Of a stretch of 64,000 nucleotides of DNA, positions 1-10,030 are shown one piece after another (the first letter of the stretch is position 1; each line of letters starts with the position of its first letter). The notes beneath the pieces are model-generated. The model saw only the letters and a program-made list of their open reading frames with translations, made no database searches and was not told the DNA's origin. This DNA comes from Piliocolobus tephrosceles (lineage: Eukaryota > Chordata > Mammalia > Primates > Cercopithecidae): NCBI RefSeq assembly GCF_002776525.5, contig NC_045436.1, positions 46,903,552 to 46,967,551 of the forward strand. Direction: 5' to 3'. A program made the translations under genes and the position numbers.

Positions 1-1180
1 TGATTCTGCAGGGTACAGCCCCCTCCACTGCTTTCACAGGCTGGCGTTGAGTGGCTGAAGCTTTTCCAGGCACACAGTATAAGCTGTTGGTAGATCTACT
101 ATTCTGAGGTCTGGAGTAGCCTTCTTCTCACAGCTCTGCTAGGCAGTGCCACAATGGAGACTCTGTGTGCCACATTTACCCTCCATATTGCCCTAGTAGA
201 GGTTCTCCATGAGGGGTTCACCCCAGCAGCAGATTTCTGCCTGGGCATTCAGGTGTTTCTATACATTCTCTGAAATCTAAGCAGAGGCTCCCAAGTCTCA
301 ACTCTTGCCCTCTGTGCACTTTCAGGCTTAACACCACATGGAAGCCACCAAGGGTTATAGCTTACACCCTCTGGAGCAGCAGCGTGAGATGTATTTACGA
401 CCCTTTTAGCCACAGGTAGAGCTGGAGTGGTTGGGATGCAGAGAGCAGTGTCCTGAGGTTGCACAGGGCAGCCCTGGGTCCAGCCCACAAAACCATTCCT
501 CCCTATGGGCCTGTGATGGGAGAAGCTGCCTTGAAGTTTTCCGAAATGCCTTTGAGGCATTTTCCCCATTGTCTCTGCTATTAACATTCTATCTTTACCT
601 ATGCAAATTTCTTCAGCTTGCTTGAATTCCTCCCAAGAAAATGGGTTTTTATTTTCTACCACATGGTGAGGCTGCAAATTTTCTAAACTTTTATGCTCTG
701 CTTCCCTTTCTAAAAATAAGTTCCAGTTTCAGGTCATCTGTTTGCCTACACATATGAGCATACTTTGTTAGGAGCAGCCAAGCCACATCTTGAATGCTTT
801 GCTGCTTAGAAATTTTTTCCACCAGATATCCAAAATCATCACTCTGAAGTTCAAAGTTCCACAGATTTCTAGGACAGGGGTACAATGCCTCCAACCTCTT
901 TGCTAATGCATAACAAAAGTGGCCTCTGCTCCATTTCCCAATAAGTTCCTCATCTCCACCTGAGAGCACCTTAGCCTGGATTTCATTGTCCATATCACTA
1001 TCAGCATTTTGGTCACAATAATTTAACAAGTCTCTAGGGAGTTCCAAATTTTCCTTTATCTTTCTTTCTTGTTCCGAGCCCTCTAAATTGTTTCAACCTC
1101 TGTCCATTACCCAGTTCCAAAGGTGCGTCCACATTTTCATCTATCTTTATAGCAATGCCCGGTTCCTGCTACCAATTTTC
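1..1180 (-). mobile_element. MST/THE1-type MaLR internal region, cut off by the window edge
   Basis: This is internal sequence of an ERVL-MaLR retroelement lying directly inside its 5' LTR (1181-1554) and continuing past base 1. I recognise the characteristic MaLR internal stretches on the minus strand, including a gag-like segment at 691-1047 and the spacer next to the LTR. MaLR elements lack a pol gene and were moved by ERVL machinery. The 3' LTR must lie outside the window. Assignment to MST rather than THE1 is tentative. Confidence 0.8.
691..1047 (-). pseudogene. gag-like open frame relic of the MaLR element
   Basis: A 118-codon frame runs through the MaLR internal region. It contains the acidic stretch DQNADSDMDNE near residues 13-23 and later the SKQQSIQDVAWLL segment around residue 80, which I associate with the gag-like frame of THE1/MST elements. 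A further 142-codon frame at 249-677 on the same strand is out of frame with it, so the ancestral frame is broken by at least one frameshift. No cellular role is suggested. The surviving length could be chance, since these elements are tens of millions of years old. Confidence 0.55.
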
Positions 1181-1554
1181 TGTATTTGCCTGTTCTTGCA
1201 TTGCTATAAAGAACTACTTGAGACTAGGTAATTTATAAAGAAAAGAAGTTTAATTATCTCATGGTTGTACAGGAAGCATGGCTGGGGAAATCTCAGGAAA
1301 CTTGCAATCGTGGCAGAAGGCCAAGAGGAAGGAGGCACATCTTACATGGCTAGAGCAGGAGTAAGAGAGTGAAGCGGGAGGTGCTACACACTTTTAAACA
1401 ACCAGATCTCATGAGAATTCACTCATTATAATGAGAACAGAAAGGGGGAAGTCTACCGTCATGATCCAATCACATCCCACGGGGCCCTTCCTCCAACATT
1501 GCAGATTGCAATTCAACATGAGATTTGGGTGGGACACAAATCCAAACCATATCA
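1181..1554 (-). mobile_element. MST-type MaLR 5' LTR
   Basis: About 374 bp in reverse orientation. The LTR begins at 1554 with TGATATGGTTTGGATTTG and contains the usual MST/THE1 middle and the ATTGCTATAAAGAAC-type tail at 1196-1211. It abuts the internal region on the left, so it is the 5' LTR. The boundary at 1181 is estimated from the consensus. Confidence 0.85.
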
Positions 1555-2529
1555 GAAAGACAAAATTAAGAAGCCTTGATAGAGAAAAGATAATTAATGG
1601 GATCACACTGTATTAGGAAAAAAAGTAGGAGGATTCTTGTTAAAGAAGAGAACGGCCACCTCTCCTTTGAGGTTGAGTGGTTCCAATTATACTTAAGTTT
1701 GTACACTGAGAATGGGAAGACAAGGAGGATGTTTACTAATATCTCTGAGTTTCTTTATGAATTAGGATCTTCTGCTGAGCGTAAGAGGGTGTATGTCAAG
1801 AGAGTGGTTGAGGATAACACTGAAGCTTCGGAGAGTAATTGAGTAGAAGAAGGTGCTGATCCAGTGCAGGGATTGGTGGACTTGACACTTTGTACTTATC
1901 TATTCACAACTTACAATTCTGTTTTCTTTCTCATTGGTCTAAAGTTAAGATTATGAATTGATCATTCATAGGAGCCGGACAGAACCCATAGATTTATTTT
2001 GTTTGTTTCCTGTTATTTTAATAAGCCAAATTTTAAGATAAAGAGCTTCATATGCAAATTTTAGATTTCCAGATGTAAAGTATAAGCCAGAATATCTGAA
2101 ATAATTCACTGGAGTTGAGCAACATCTAGTGTCTTTAGACAAGGCCTGTATTCTCCTTTAAGCCCAGCCCCTTTACATTACCCAGCAAATGCATATTATA
2201 TAATGCATATCACTCATTTGTGAGGCTTGTCTGGCCCGTGTAGGTGTATGAATGTGAGATCCCTGCTTTAAACTTCAGCCAGTGGGATTTGTTTTTGAAG
2301 CATGCAGTAAAGCCAGGCTTGCTTGTTTAGCCTTAGCCTAGGATGATTACAGCTTAATGGATTAGTGGTTTTTAATGTCAGGTCATCAGCTCTGGTGGCT
2401 GAGCCCTGGGTATTGAGTCATGTTAACAAACCACATAAAACAGATGGGTAAACAAACACATACCCCTAGCCAAACTAGACAAAGGACAGGATGCTCCTTT
2501 TCTCTGTATAAGGCCATTAAGCAGCCCAA
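1555..2529. other. unassigned sequence, no gene recognised
   Basis: AT-rich sequence with no repeat family I can name. An 81-codon plus-strand frame (1597-1842) is open but matches nothing I know and has no flanking splice or promoter signals that support it. Confidence 0.5.
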
Positions 2530-2532
2530 CTT

Positions 2533-2554
2533 ATTGATTGATTGATTGATTGAT
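2533..2554. repeat. (ATTG)n microsatellite
   Basis: About five perfect tandem ATTG units. Confidence 0.9.
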
Positions 2555-2569
2555 ATAGTTTCTCAAAAC

Positions 2570-3120
2570 TATTATTAAGTATCAATCATGAACCAAGTAC
2601 AAAGGTTAACAAGATACATATCCGCCACTCTCTCACAGAGTTTAAAATCCAGAAAGGTAGACAGACATCCAAACAAGTATAGCTGTGCTCTGGGTATGCC
2701 AAGGTGCTATGGGTATTCACAGCCAAGGCAATGGCCTTGAGAGCTTAGGCCTGACAGCGTTAGCCAGGCAAACAGGAGTGGGAAAGATGTTCAAATGTGG
2801 ATAATTGCATTTGCAAAGTTTGGAGATGTGAAAGCATGAAGTTTAGTGCAGAATGGAAGGAAATTACCTGTTATTATAACAGAGGACAGGAGGAAAGGTT
2901 GAGAGATGAGGCTGGTAGTGTGGAAGATGCCAGGCCATGAAGGAGCTGGTGAGTCACCTTAATGGATTTGGATTTTCTCCTATGTATAAGAGGAGCCACC
3001 AAATGGTTTTAATTTGGGAGCTTTATTACATTTCTATTTAGGACAATCACCGAGGTTGCACTGTGGAGAGTAGATACCAAGGAGTAAGACTGGCAGCCTG
3101 GAAACACTGTCTAATGCAGT
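2570..3120 (-). mobile_element. ancient L2-type repeat, family tentative
   Basis: The segment opens with the reversed L2 3'-end theme (tattgagcacctactatg-type, here badly decayed) and continues into the common purine-rich block that accompanies it, for example GAGATGAGGCTGG at 2905 and GGAGCTGGTGAGTCACC at 2942. Highly diverged. The L2 call for the interior part is from memory of co-occurring repeat blocks, not a search. Confidence 0.45.
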
Positions 3121-3149
3121 ATACTGACTGCTTAACTATTTGACAGCAT

Positions 3150-3356
3150 TATAACAAAAACTTGTACATTATCTCATTTAATTATTAAGATAATCCTGTG
3201 AGGCTGGAGTTTATAATAATTCCAGCTGTAAAGATGAGGAGATGAAAGCTTAGAGACATTCACAGATTGTCGAAAGTAGCACCGTGAATGAGTGGCAGAG
3301 GTAGGAATCAGTCTCTGTCTTGGAGACTCATGCTTGGAACCATTAGGACATATCAC
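3150..3356 (-). mobile_element. MIR SINE
   Basis: Reverse-oriented MIR core: decayed equivalents of 'atctcatttaat', 'gatgaggaaactgag' (here AAGATGAGGAGATGAAAGCT) and 'gtggcagaggtaggaatca'. This is an ancient mammal-wide tRNA-derived SINE. Confidence 0.8.
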
Positions 3357-3399
3357 CCCAATTGCAGCTTCCCAGAAGCAATATATGGTTGAGGGTAGT

Positions 3400-4320
3400 A
3401 GAATGGCTGAAGAGAAATAATCTAGTCTTGGAAGTCAGGAGAATATGATTGACTGTGAGTGTGTGTGTGTTTGGGGTAGGAATGGGCAGAGAGACTTGGT
3501 AGGAAGAGAAGGATAATATGCAGAATTTTTACTGATCAATTAAGTTCATGGCTTCAATCATTCACTGAGATGCACAAAAAAGGGAGAGTCAGTCTGTGGG
3601 AGATGATACATTCAGTGAATGTGCAGGATTGAAAGCCCACGCAAATGCCTGTAGAAGCTGTCCAGTGGAGAAACATGATCTGGACTATCAATAGAGAACC
3701 GATGGTCCTGAACATCAAGGTTCCCATCTAATCCAGAGCAATGGAGAACATTTCCAGGAAATATGTTTGGATTGGAAATAAAATATGACCAGGAAGGAAC
3801 AGTAGTTTAAGAACAGTCAGAGGAAGAAAGAGCCAATAAAAGTTATTGGAAACAAAGGTCTGAGGGAAAACCAGGAGGGTATGGTGAATTTCAAGGGGTA
3901 AAGGCCAATAAGAGTAAATGTTTCTGAAATGCAAAATAAGATAACAACTGAGAAATGCATTAAATTTAGTGGTTAGTCAAGGGACAAAGTGATGGTTAAG
4001 AGGGCACTAATCAGGGAAGGTAGGAGCAAAAGCCAGATTACTGTGACGTGAAGGACAGGTAGGGAGTGAGAAGTACATAGAAAATTGGCATTTACCTCAA
4101 GAGGTTTCTAAGTGGTAAGAATAAGTGCAATGACTATCAGGAGCAAAGGCTTGAGGGAGAGTTGCTCTTGTCATTTGTTAAGAATAAAGGAATCTTCAGT
4201 ATGTTTACATGGCAATAGAGAAAAGTTAGTAGAAAAGAACATGAAAGATGCAAGGAAAAAGAATATACAAATGATAGCGATCTTTGAGCAACTGGGAAGG
4301 GAATTCGTACAGAGCATTGG
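3400..4320 (-). mobile_element. further part of the ancient L2-type repeat
   Basis: Continues the same ancient purine-rich repeat as 2570-3120, for example GGGAAAACCAGGAGGG near 3860 and the block around 4190-4260. The same block recurs, in the same orientation, at 9290-9380. No open frame of note; the 74-codon frame at 4112-4336 lies in it and is probably chance. Confidence 0.4.
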
Positions 4321-4334
4321 AGGGAAGTTAATTT

Positions 4335-4663
4335 AATTTTATTTATTTTTTTATTTTAATTTTATTTATTTATTTTTTTTTGAGACGGAGTCTCGCTCTG
4401 TCGACCGAGCTGGAGTGCAGTGGCCGGATTTCAGCTCACTGCAAGCTCCGCCTTCCGGGTTTACGCCATTCTCCTGCCTCAGCCTCCCGAGTAGCTGGAA
4501 CTACAGGCGCCCGCCACCTCGCCTGGCTAGTTTTTTGTATTTTTTAGTAGAGACGGGGTTTCACCATGTTAGCCAGGATGGTCTCGATCTCCTGACCTCG
4601 TGATCCGCCCGTCTCGGCCTCCCAAAGTGCTGGGATTACAGGCTTGAGCCACTACGCCCGGCC
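4335..4663 (-). mobile_element. AluY of the Old World monkey (AluYR) type
   Basis: Nearly full Alu dimer in reverse orientation with an impure A/T-rich tail at 4335-4381. Lineage variants: GTGGCCGGATTTCAGCTC (human AluY has GCGCGATCTCGGCTC here), GGCTTGAGCC, and GGCTAGTTTTTTG. A 13-bp perfect target-site duplication GGGAAGTTAATTT flanks it at 4322-4334 and 4665-4677. Confidence 0.95.
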
Positions 4664-4677
4664 CGGGAAGTTAATTT

Positions 4678-6129
4678 TAAATTTAACTTCCCCATAGTAA
4701 TGGGAGGAATGAGTAAAAAAAAAATGTGTAGAAGCCTGTAAATGTGTAAGTTTTGTGGCAAGAAGTTAAGGGAATCCTGCATGATGAAAGAATTCATTCT
4801 GTGAAGTCATGGAGGCCACACATGTCTTGTTTAGACAGGATTTAAATAAAGTTGATGTCTCAAGGGGTAGTTTTATCAAATTATACATAATTCATATATC
4901 ATTGTACTCACCATTATATAACTCAATGCAATTAATTTTTTTAGTACATTCTTGTGGCAGAAGTTCTTTAATGATTTGTTGCTGATAATTAGCTATCTCA
5001 AAATGTTTCCAATATGTTATTTATCAGTCTCACTCTGTGCCTCCCCTCCACCACCCCACCATCATGCCCCAGCTTGTTTTGTTTTGTTTTTAAAAGTTTT
5101 CTTCATACATGTTCTAGAACAAGTTCCTGCGGTTTGTTCATTCCGGCCTCCTTATCTTGCCATCCTGTTGCATCCTGTGTTGCTGGTGAGGCCTTCAGTC
5201 CTCTGCTCTGTGAAACACAGCTCCTTCTAATCGATATTCCTACCGATGCACTCTCATTGGTTTTGGGGAGGTACCACCCCCTTTTGCTTCTAAGGTCAGT
5301 CCTTGCTCCTGGCTAGTTAAGTGCCAGATTTTGGATACACTATCTCCTTCCATACTTTGAAGGGAATGTTCTCATATTGGGCTGCACCAAATGGTGGAGC
5401 TCCGGAAATCAGCCACTCTTCTGAGTTACTGGTCTGGTGCTGCTCATTCACTTGTTGCCCGAGTTAGCCCCCTTTTCCTACTATAATGCATCTGGTCTTC
5501 TTTATGCTCCAGAGTTTGGTGCCAATGTATTCTGCCCTCAGAGAGGAACCCATTTTTATCCCAGGATGAACTAATTCTTAGGGGTATTAATAATTGCAGC
5601 ATTCATTCTTTCAGGAATAATGAGACATGCTGTAGTAAATTAAGATGCCCCAGAGAAAACAAGCTTTTTATTTATATACCCATAAACATCAAACCCTATG
5701 CTCCAAACCTGCTAATTTGTTTAATGGGACTCACTGGACTCATCACCAAATTTTGGAGTACATTTTTCTTTTATTTTCCTGAAGCTCTTTTTCTCTCTAG
5801 CCTTCTTAACAATCTGTTTAGGGCTAGCATTGTCATCTCTGCCCCTCATAATGTTCCTTTAACAGTACTTCTGTCATAATAGTATTGTGACCTAACCATT
5901 GAATCTAACTTGCTGCAGAATGTATTATCATTATTGTAAGGTATTATCTTTTTAAACATGGAAAACTCATTATTAATTTGTTGTTTGTGAGAAAGTGGCT
6001 ATGTTTGGAAGGGCCAATACAACAAGTTGAGGACATTGTGAGTGTCTCATTTACAGTAACTAAAGGATACAAATGGCCTTGAAAGACTCACAAAGAGGGC
6101 AGGAGAGAGAGTAACAGGTCCTGTATCAC
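4678..6129. other. unassigned sequence
   Basis: No gene or repeat recognised. Overlapping plus-strand frames of 92 and 100 codons at 4952-5316 are in different registers of a pyrimidine-rich stretch and have no recognisable product. Confidence 0.5.
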
Positions 6130-6300
6130 GTTTCTTCACAGTCTCTTCATTTTAATCATTACATTTTGTTATTGTCCTTTTGCAGGTGAGGAAATCGAGC
6201 TGATAGAAGTTAAGTAACTTGCACAAAATAACACGGCTACTAAGTTTCTGAGCCAGACTTAAACTCACATCTTATTAATTCCAGAGCAAGTGCTCTAGAT
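6130..6300 (-). mobile_element. MIR SINE
   Basis: Clear reverse MIR core: CAGGTGAGGAAATCGAGCTG, AGTTAAGTAACTTGCACAAA and a tail with GAGCAAGTGCTCTAG. Confidence 0.9.
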
Positions 6301-6423
6301 AAACTAGTTTTTCTTCAACATGATAGATAGTAGTATTGTTGATAAAAATGTCTTATTCAATGTTATCTAACTTCAGATGTAGTGAGCACCAAAATCACTA
6401 ATGCTGTGCAACCAAATTAGGGA

Positions 6424-6506
6424 AATTTTTTTTTTTTTTTGCAGAAATCAATCTTTATTTTAAAATGTTATAGTTTGTGAACCCAAAGTAAATTCAAAGT
6501 TCATTC
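6424..6506 (-). other. possible poly(A) end of an old retrocopy
   Basis: On the minus strand an AATAAA-containing segment (AAAATAAAGATTGATTTCTGC) is followed directly by an A-run (T-run 6426-6440 on plus). That spacing is what a reverse-transcribed mRNA end looks like. No parent gene recognised and no target duplication found, so this is only a candidate. Confidence 0.3.
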
Positions 6507-6829
6507 ATTTTTTTTCTTTTCTTTTCTTTTTTTTTGTTTTTTGAGACGGAGTTTTCCTCTTGTTGCCCAGGCTGGAGTGCAGTGGTGTGATCTCCGCTCA
6601 CCACAACCTCCACCTCCTGGGTTCAAGTGATTCTCCTGCCTCAGCCTCCCGAGTAGCTGGGATTACACGCATGCACCACCACGCCTGGCTAATTTTGTAT
6701 TTTAATTTTAGTAGAGATGGGGATTCTCCATGTTGGTCAAGCTAGTCTCGAACTCCTGACCTCAGGTTATCTGCCTGTCTTGGCCGCCCAAAGTGCTGGA
6801 ATCACAGGCGAGAGCCACCGTGCCTGGCC
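6507..6829 (-). mobile_element. AluS-type element
   Basis: Reverse-oriented Alu dimer with many CpG decays. Target-site duplication TCAAAGTTCATTC (6494-6506) / TCGAAGTTCATTC (6830-6842), one mismatch. It lacks the AluYR markers, so it is older than the copy at 4335. Confidence 0.93.
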
Positions 6830-9160
6830 TCGAAGTTCATTCTTTAAATCATAATCTACTGAAGAGATTTCTATTTTTATGCTTTTGAAGTAAGTAAGTA
6901 ATTAGGCTTTCTGGAATATGATAAAGACTGGAATAAAAAAGTGTAGATGGTTTTTAAGAGGGCCACATTAACGAGAATTCTGTGAACCACACACAAGAAA
7001 TAAACTCTACCCAGTGCCTATATGGAGTCTTTTTTGTCTAATTGTAACAGACAATTTGAACTTGAAAGAATGATTTTTTTAAAAGAAACTACTAAAGCTT
7101 AACAAAGACAAAGCCATGAAAGCACAGAAAAAGTGACAGGGTCTGTGTGTGGGGTTACAAGCCAGGAAAACCTTGTATTGGTAAGACTGCTAACAGATTG
7201 CTCAGGCTCCTAACTTAGGCTTGACTTGGCTGAGCTTCAGGGTGGGTGGGAGTCTAACTCTTTCTAGTAGTCTGATTTCGTCTAGTTCATTTTGTGTTGA
7301 ACTCTCATAATATATAATAAATGTGAGTAAATTTTTAGTACTACTATCTAGTATAGTAGACATAAAAATATGTAGAATATTTGAATAAATACAAATATTT
7401 ATTGTGTTCATTCAACTTTGAGAAACTTCCATAGTTCACCTACTCTAGTCAACCTACTCAAGTGTCTATTTGATAGATGTCTAGAAGGGCTTATCACCTA
7501 CAGTGTGAGATTTTCAGGCTCTCCATAGTTGCCTCTTTCCTCTGCACATCGGAGTACAGGTACTAACCCCTTACTCCTGAGTTTAATTATAAGCAATGGT
7601 TCAGGAAGGTATCTAGTAGGAGAAATGGTAACTTTCAAACTAGTGTTTAACACAAAACTCCACAATTTCATATATATTAGTATATATTTGGTGAAATGCA
7701 AACAAGCCCAAACTGTTACCAAGACAAATCCCTTTTTCTTTCCATGAAACCTTACCTTTTTTTTTTTTTTTTTTTTTTGGCTGCTCGGCACTGCTTGTTA
7801 TTGTTTTTCATTTTCAGCGTGTTTCTGATGATCATGCCAGCCTGATTGCACCAGTTAGAGTGTGGCTGCCCTTGACCTGATTGGATCCGTGTGACATTCT
7901 TTTAAGGAGCCTTAGAGTTGACCTTCCTCATTCTCCTGGCTATAATACATCATTTCCACCCTCTGTTTTGGGGCATCTCCTACTGTGGAGAAGCTGGCAG
8001 GAGGGATTACCTACTAACCACTATGGAAACCAAACGGGTGGGATATCCTCTCCTCTTACCTTGGAACAGTCAGTGGTGATTATGACATACCTTGTTTACC
8101 ACCTGCACTTTTCTGAAACTTTCAAGTGGAGGCTGCTCCAGGAGTGGCAAGCAGACCAGTTTGCTCTTGCCTTATAATCTTTTCTGTGATTCCTACTTTC
8201 TTGGGGCTCCTTTCCTCTCACCAGTTCCCCAAGGCTGGCCCTCTAGCCTTCCATTAATGCTGTTACCTTTCCATTAAATTTTCTTATGGATTAAGGTAGC
8301 TGGAGCCTATTTCTTTTGTTTTTGATCTATAGCCCTTACTGATACATAATCTTAACCATAATGTATTCTGAGATAACAAATGTTTAAATCATCTGGGTAT
8401 CAATATTTTATAATATTTTAGGTATAATATTACCTAATAATTCTTGGTCCAGATAGTTTTTATATTGAAAACTGGTGTAAAAATATACATTCATTTCACT
8501 GATGCACAAACACAAAACCACACATAAGTTCACAGAAAGGTCACGTGACCTGCTTCTAAGAAAAGATTATAATCTGAGATAGGAAAATGCACCTGCTGCA
8601 AAAATTTAAAAAATGTTTCATGTAAATAAGACAGGGCAAAAACATAGTTAAAAATTGGGCAAGTGTACAATGACTACTTGTTTTCTTAAGTAAGATTGCT
8701 CTTTTCTTTCCAAATATGGAATGAAGGGGTTAATAGAATTTGGAACAGATACTTTGGAGCAAAGCAATTCTCTAACCTACTATGGAAATAAGTACAATTC
8801 TATAGGAATCTGATTGGTTTCATCTTCAATTCCTATAGATTAAGTTGAAGGAATACAAGATACAGCACAAAAAGGAATTATACAAATCATATTTAACTCA
8901 GTACTGTGAATTTATGGAAAAGAGAAGCCATAAAATGTGTCCAACTAGTGCTCTCATTATTTAAGTTAAATTTGATGACTTCATTTTAAATAACAAAAAG
9001 TTTATTAATACCCATATCCATGTATTGTTCAAATTCCTCATTTATTGTGACCCTAGTTTTTTTTTTTTTTTTTTTTTTTTTCTCTCCCCTTGTGGTTTTA
9101 GAATTTACTACTTGTCATCATTAGACTTTTGATAAAGTGATGAGTGCCAAAGCTTGATTG
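6830..9160. other. unassigned sequence with long T-runs
   Basis: AT-rich. Homopolymer T-runs at 7757-7778 and 9057-9081. The segment 7780-8340 ends in TAGCTGGAGCCTATTTC-like text that resembles the 3' end of an old LTR or LINE, but I cannot name it. Frames of up to 98 codons here (7498-7791, 7881-8177) have no recognisable product. Confidence 0.5.
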
Positions 9161-9169
9161 GAATGGTTG

Positions 9170-10030
9170 TGAGAAAGGATTGGAGAAGAAACTTTGAAGA
9201 CCATGAGTATAGGCAAATCTAGTAAGATGCTTTACTATACAGGGAGAGAGAGAAAGAGGGTGGTTGCTGAATAAAATTTTTTTGTTTTGTTTTTTTTAAG
9301 ATGGGAGAAGTAACATTGTTTGCATACTGAATAAAAAGAACTAGTGGAGAGGGGAAAACTGTAGAAAATAAAAATAATGCTAAAACGATGCCCTTGAGTA
9401 GGCAAGAGGGGTTGAGATTTAGTATAAATTGGAGTTGGTTTTAGACAAATGCATATAGAGTTGACTCACAATGATGGAGAACAGGCAGGATATACAAGTG
9501 CAGATGAGGTTGTTAAAAGGGTCTAGATATTGCATACCTTCTGATGGGAGCTTGCATATTTTCCAATTGCTGATATTTTCTTACTGAAATAGGAAGCACA
9601 GTGTCAGAGAGACATAAAGATGGAGGGGGTATCAGATGTTTAATAGAAGACAAAAGTATTTAATAGAATTTGAGGTATATGGAAGAGTGAATGGATCAGG
9701 GATGTAGAGTATATTTGCCATTGAAGATAGAGATCATGTATATAAAGCAACACTGGTCAGTATGGTTATGGGATTTTCTCCAGACACATTCAACCACACA
9801 GGTAAAAGGACAGAGTAGGTGGAGAGTTGGTTTTACCAAGCACATGATTTTCCCAAGTGAGCATGATGAAGTGCAAGAGAGTCATGGTAGTTTGGGGTAT
9901 AAAGATGTGGCTGAATGCAATAAACAACCATGACATTTAAGCTGGGTAAGAATGGAAATGAGGACATGAGGAGGGAAGGTATATTGTAAAGGTGGTTGTA
10001 CAATGGATTGTAGGTGTCAGGGGCCAAGGT
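9170..10030 (-). mobile_element. second copy of the ancient L2-type repeat
   Basis: Shares the purine-rich order of blocks with 3400-4320, notably AGATGGGAGAAGTAACATTG at 9299 followed by the ACTAGTGGAGAGGGGAAAAC block. Same orientation. Family call tentative. Confidence 0.4.

Noticed and set aside
8806..8841. Small inverted repeat CTATAGGAAT ... ATTCCTATAG
   Set aside because: Ten-base arms in AT-rich DNA occur often by chance.
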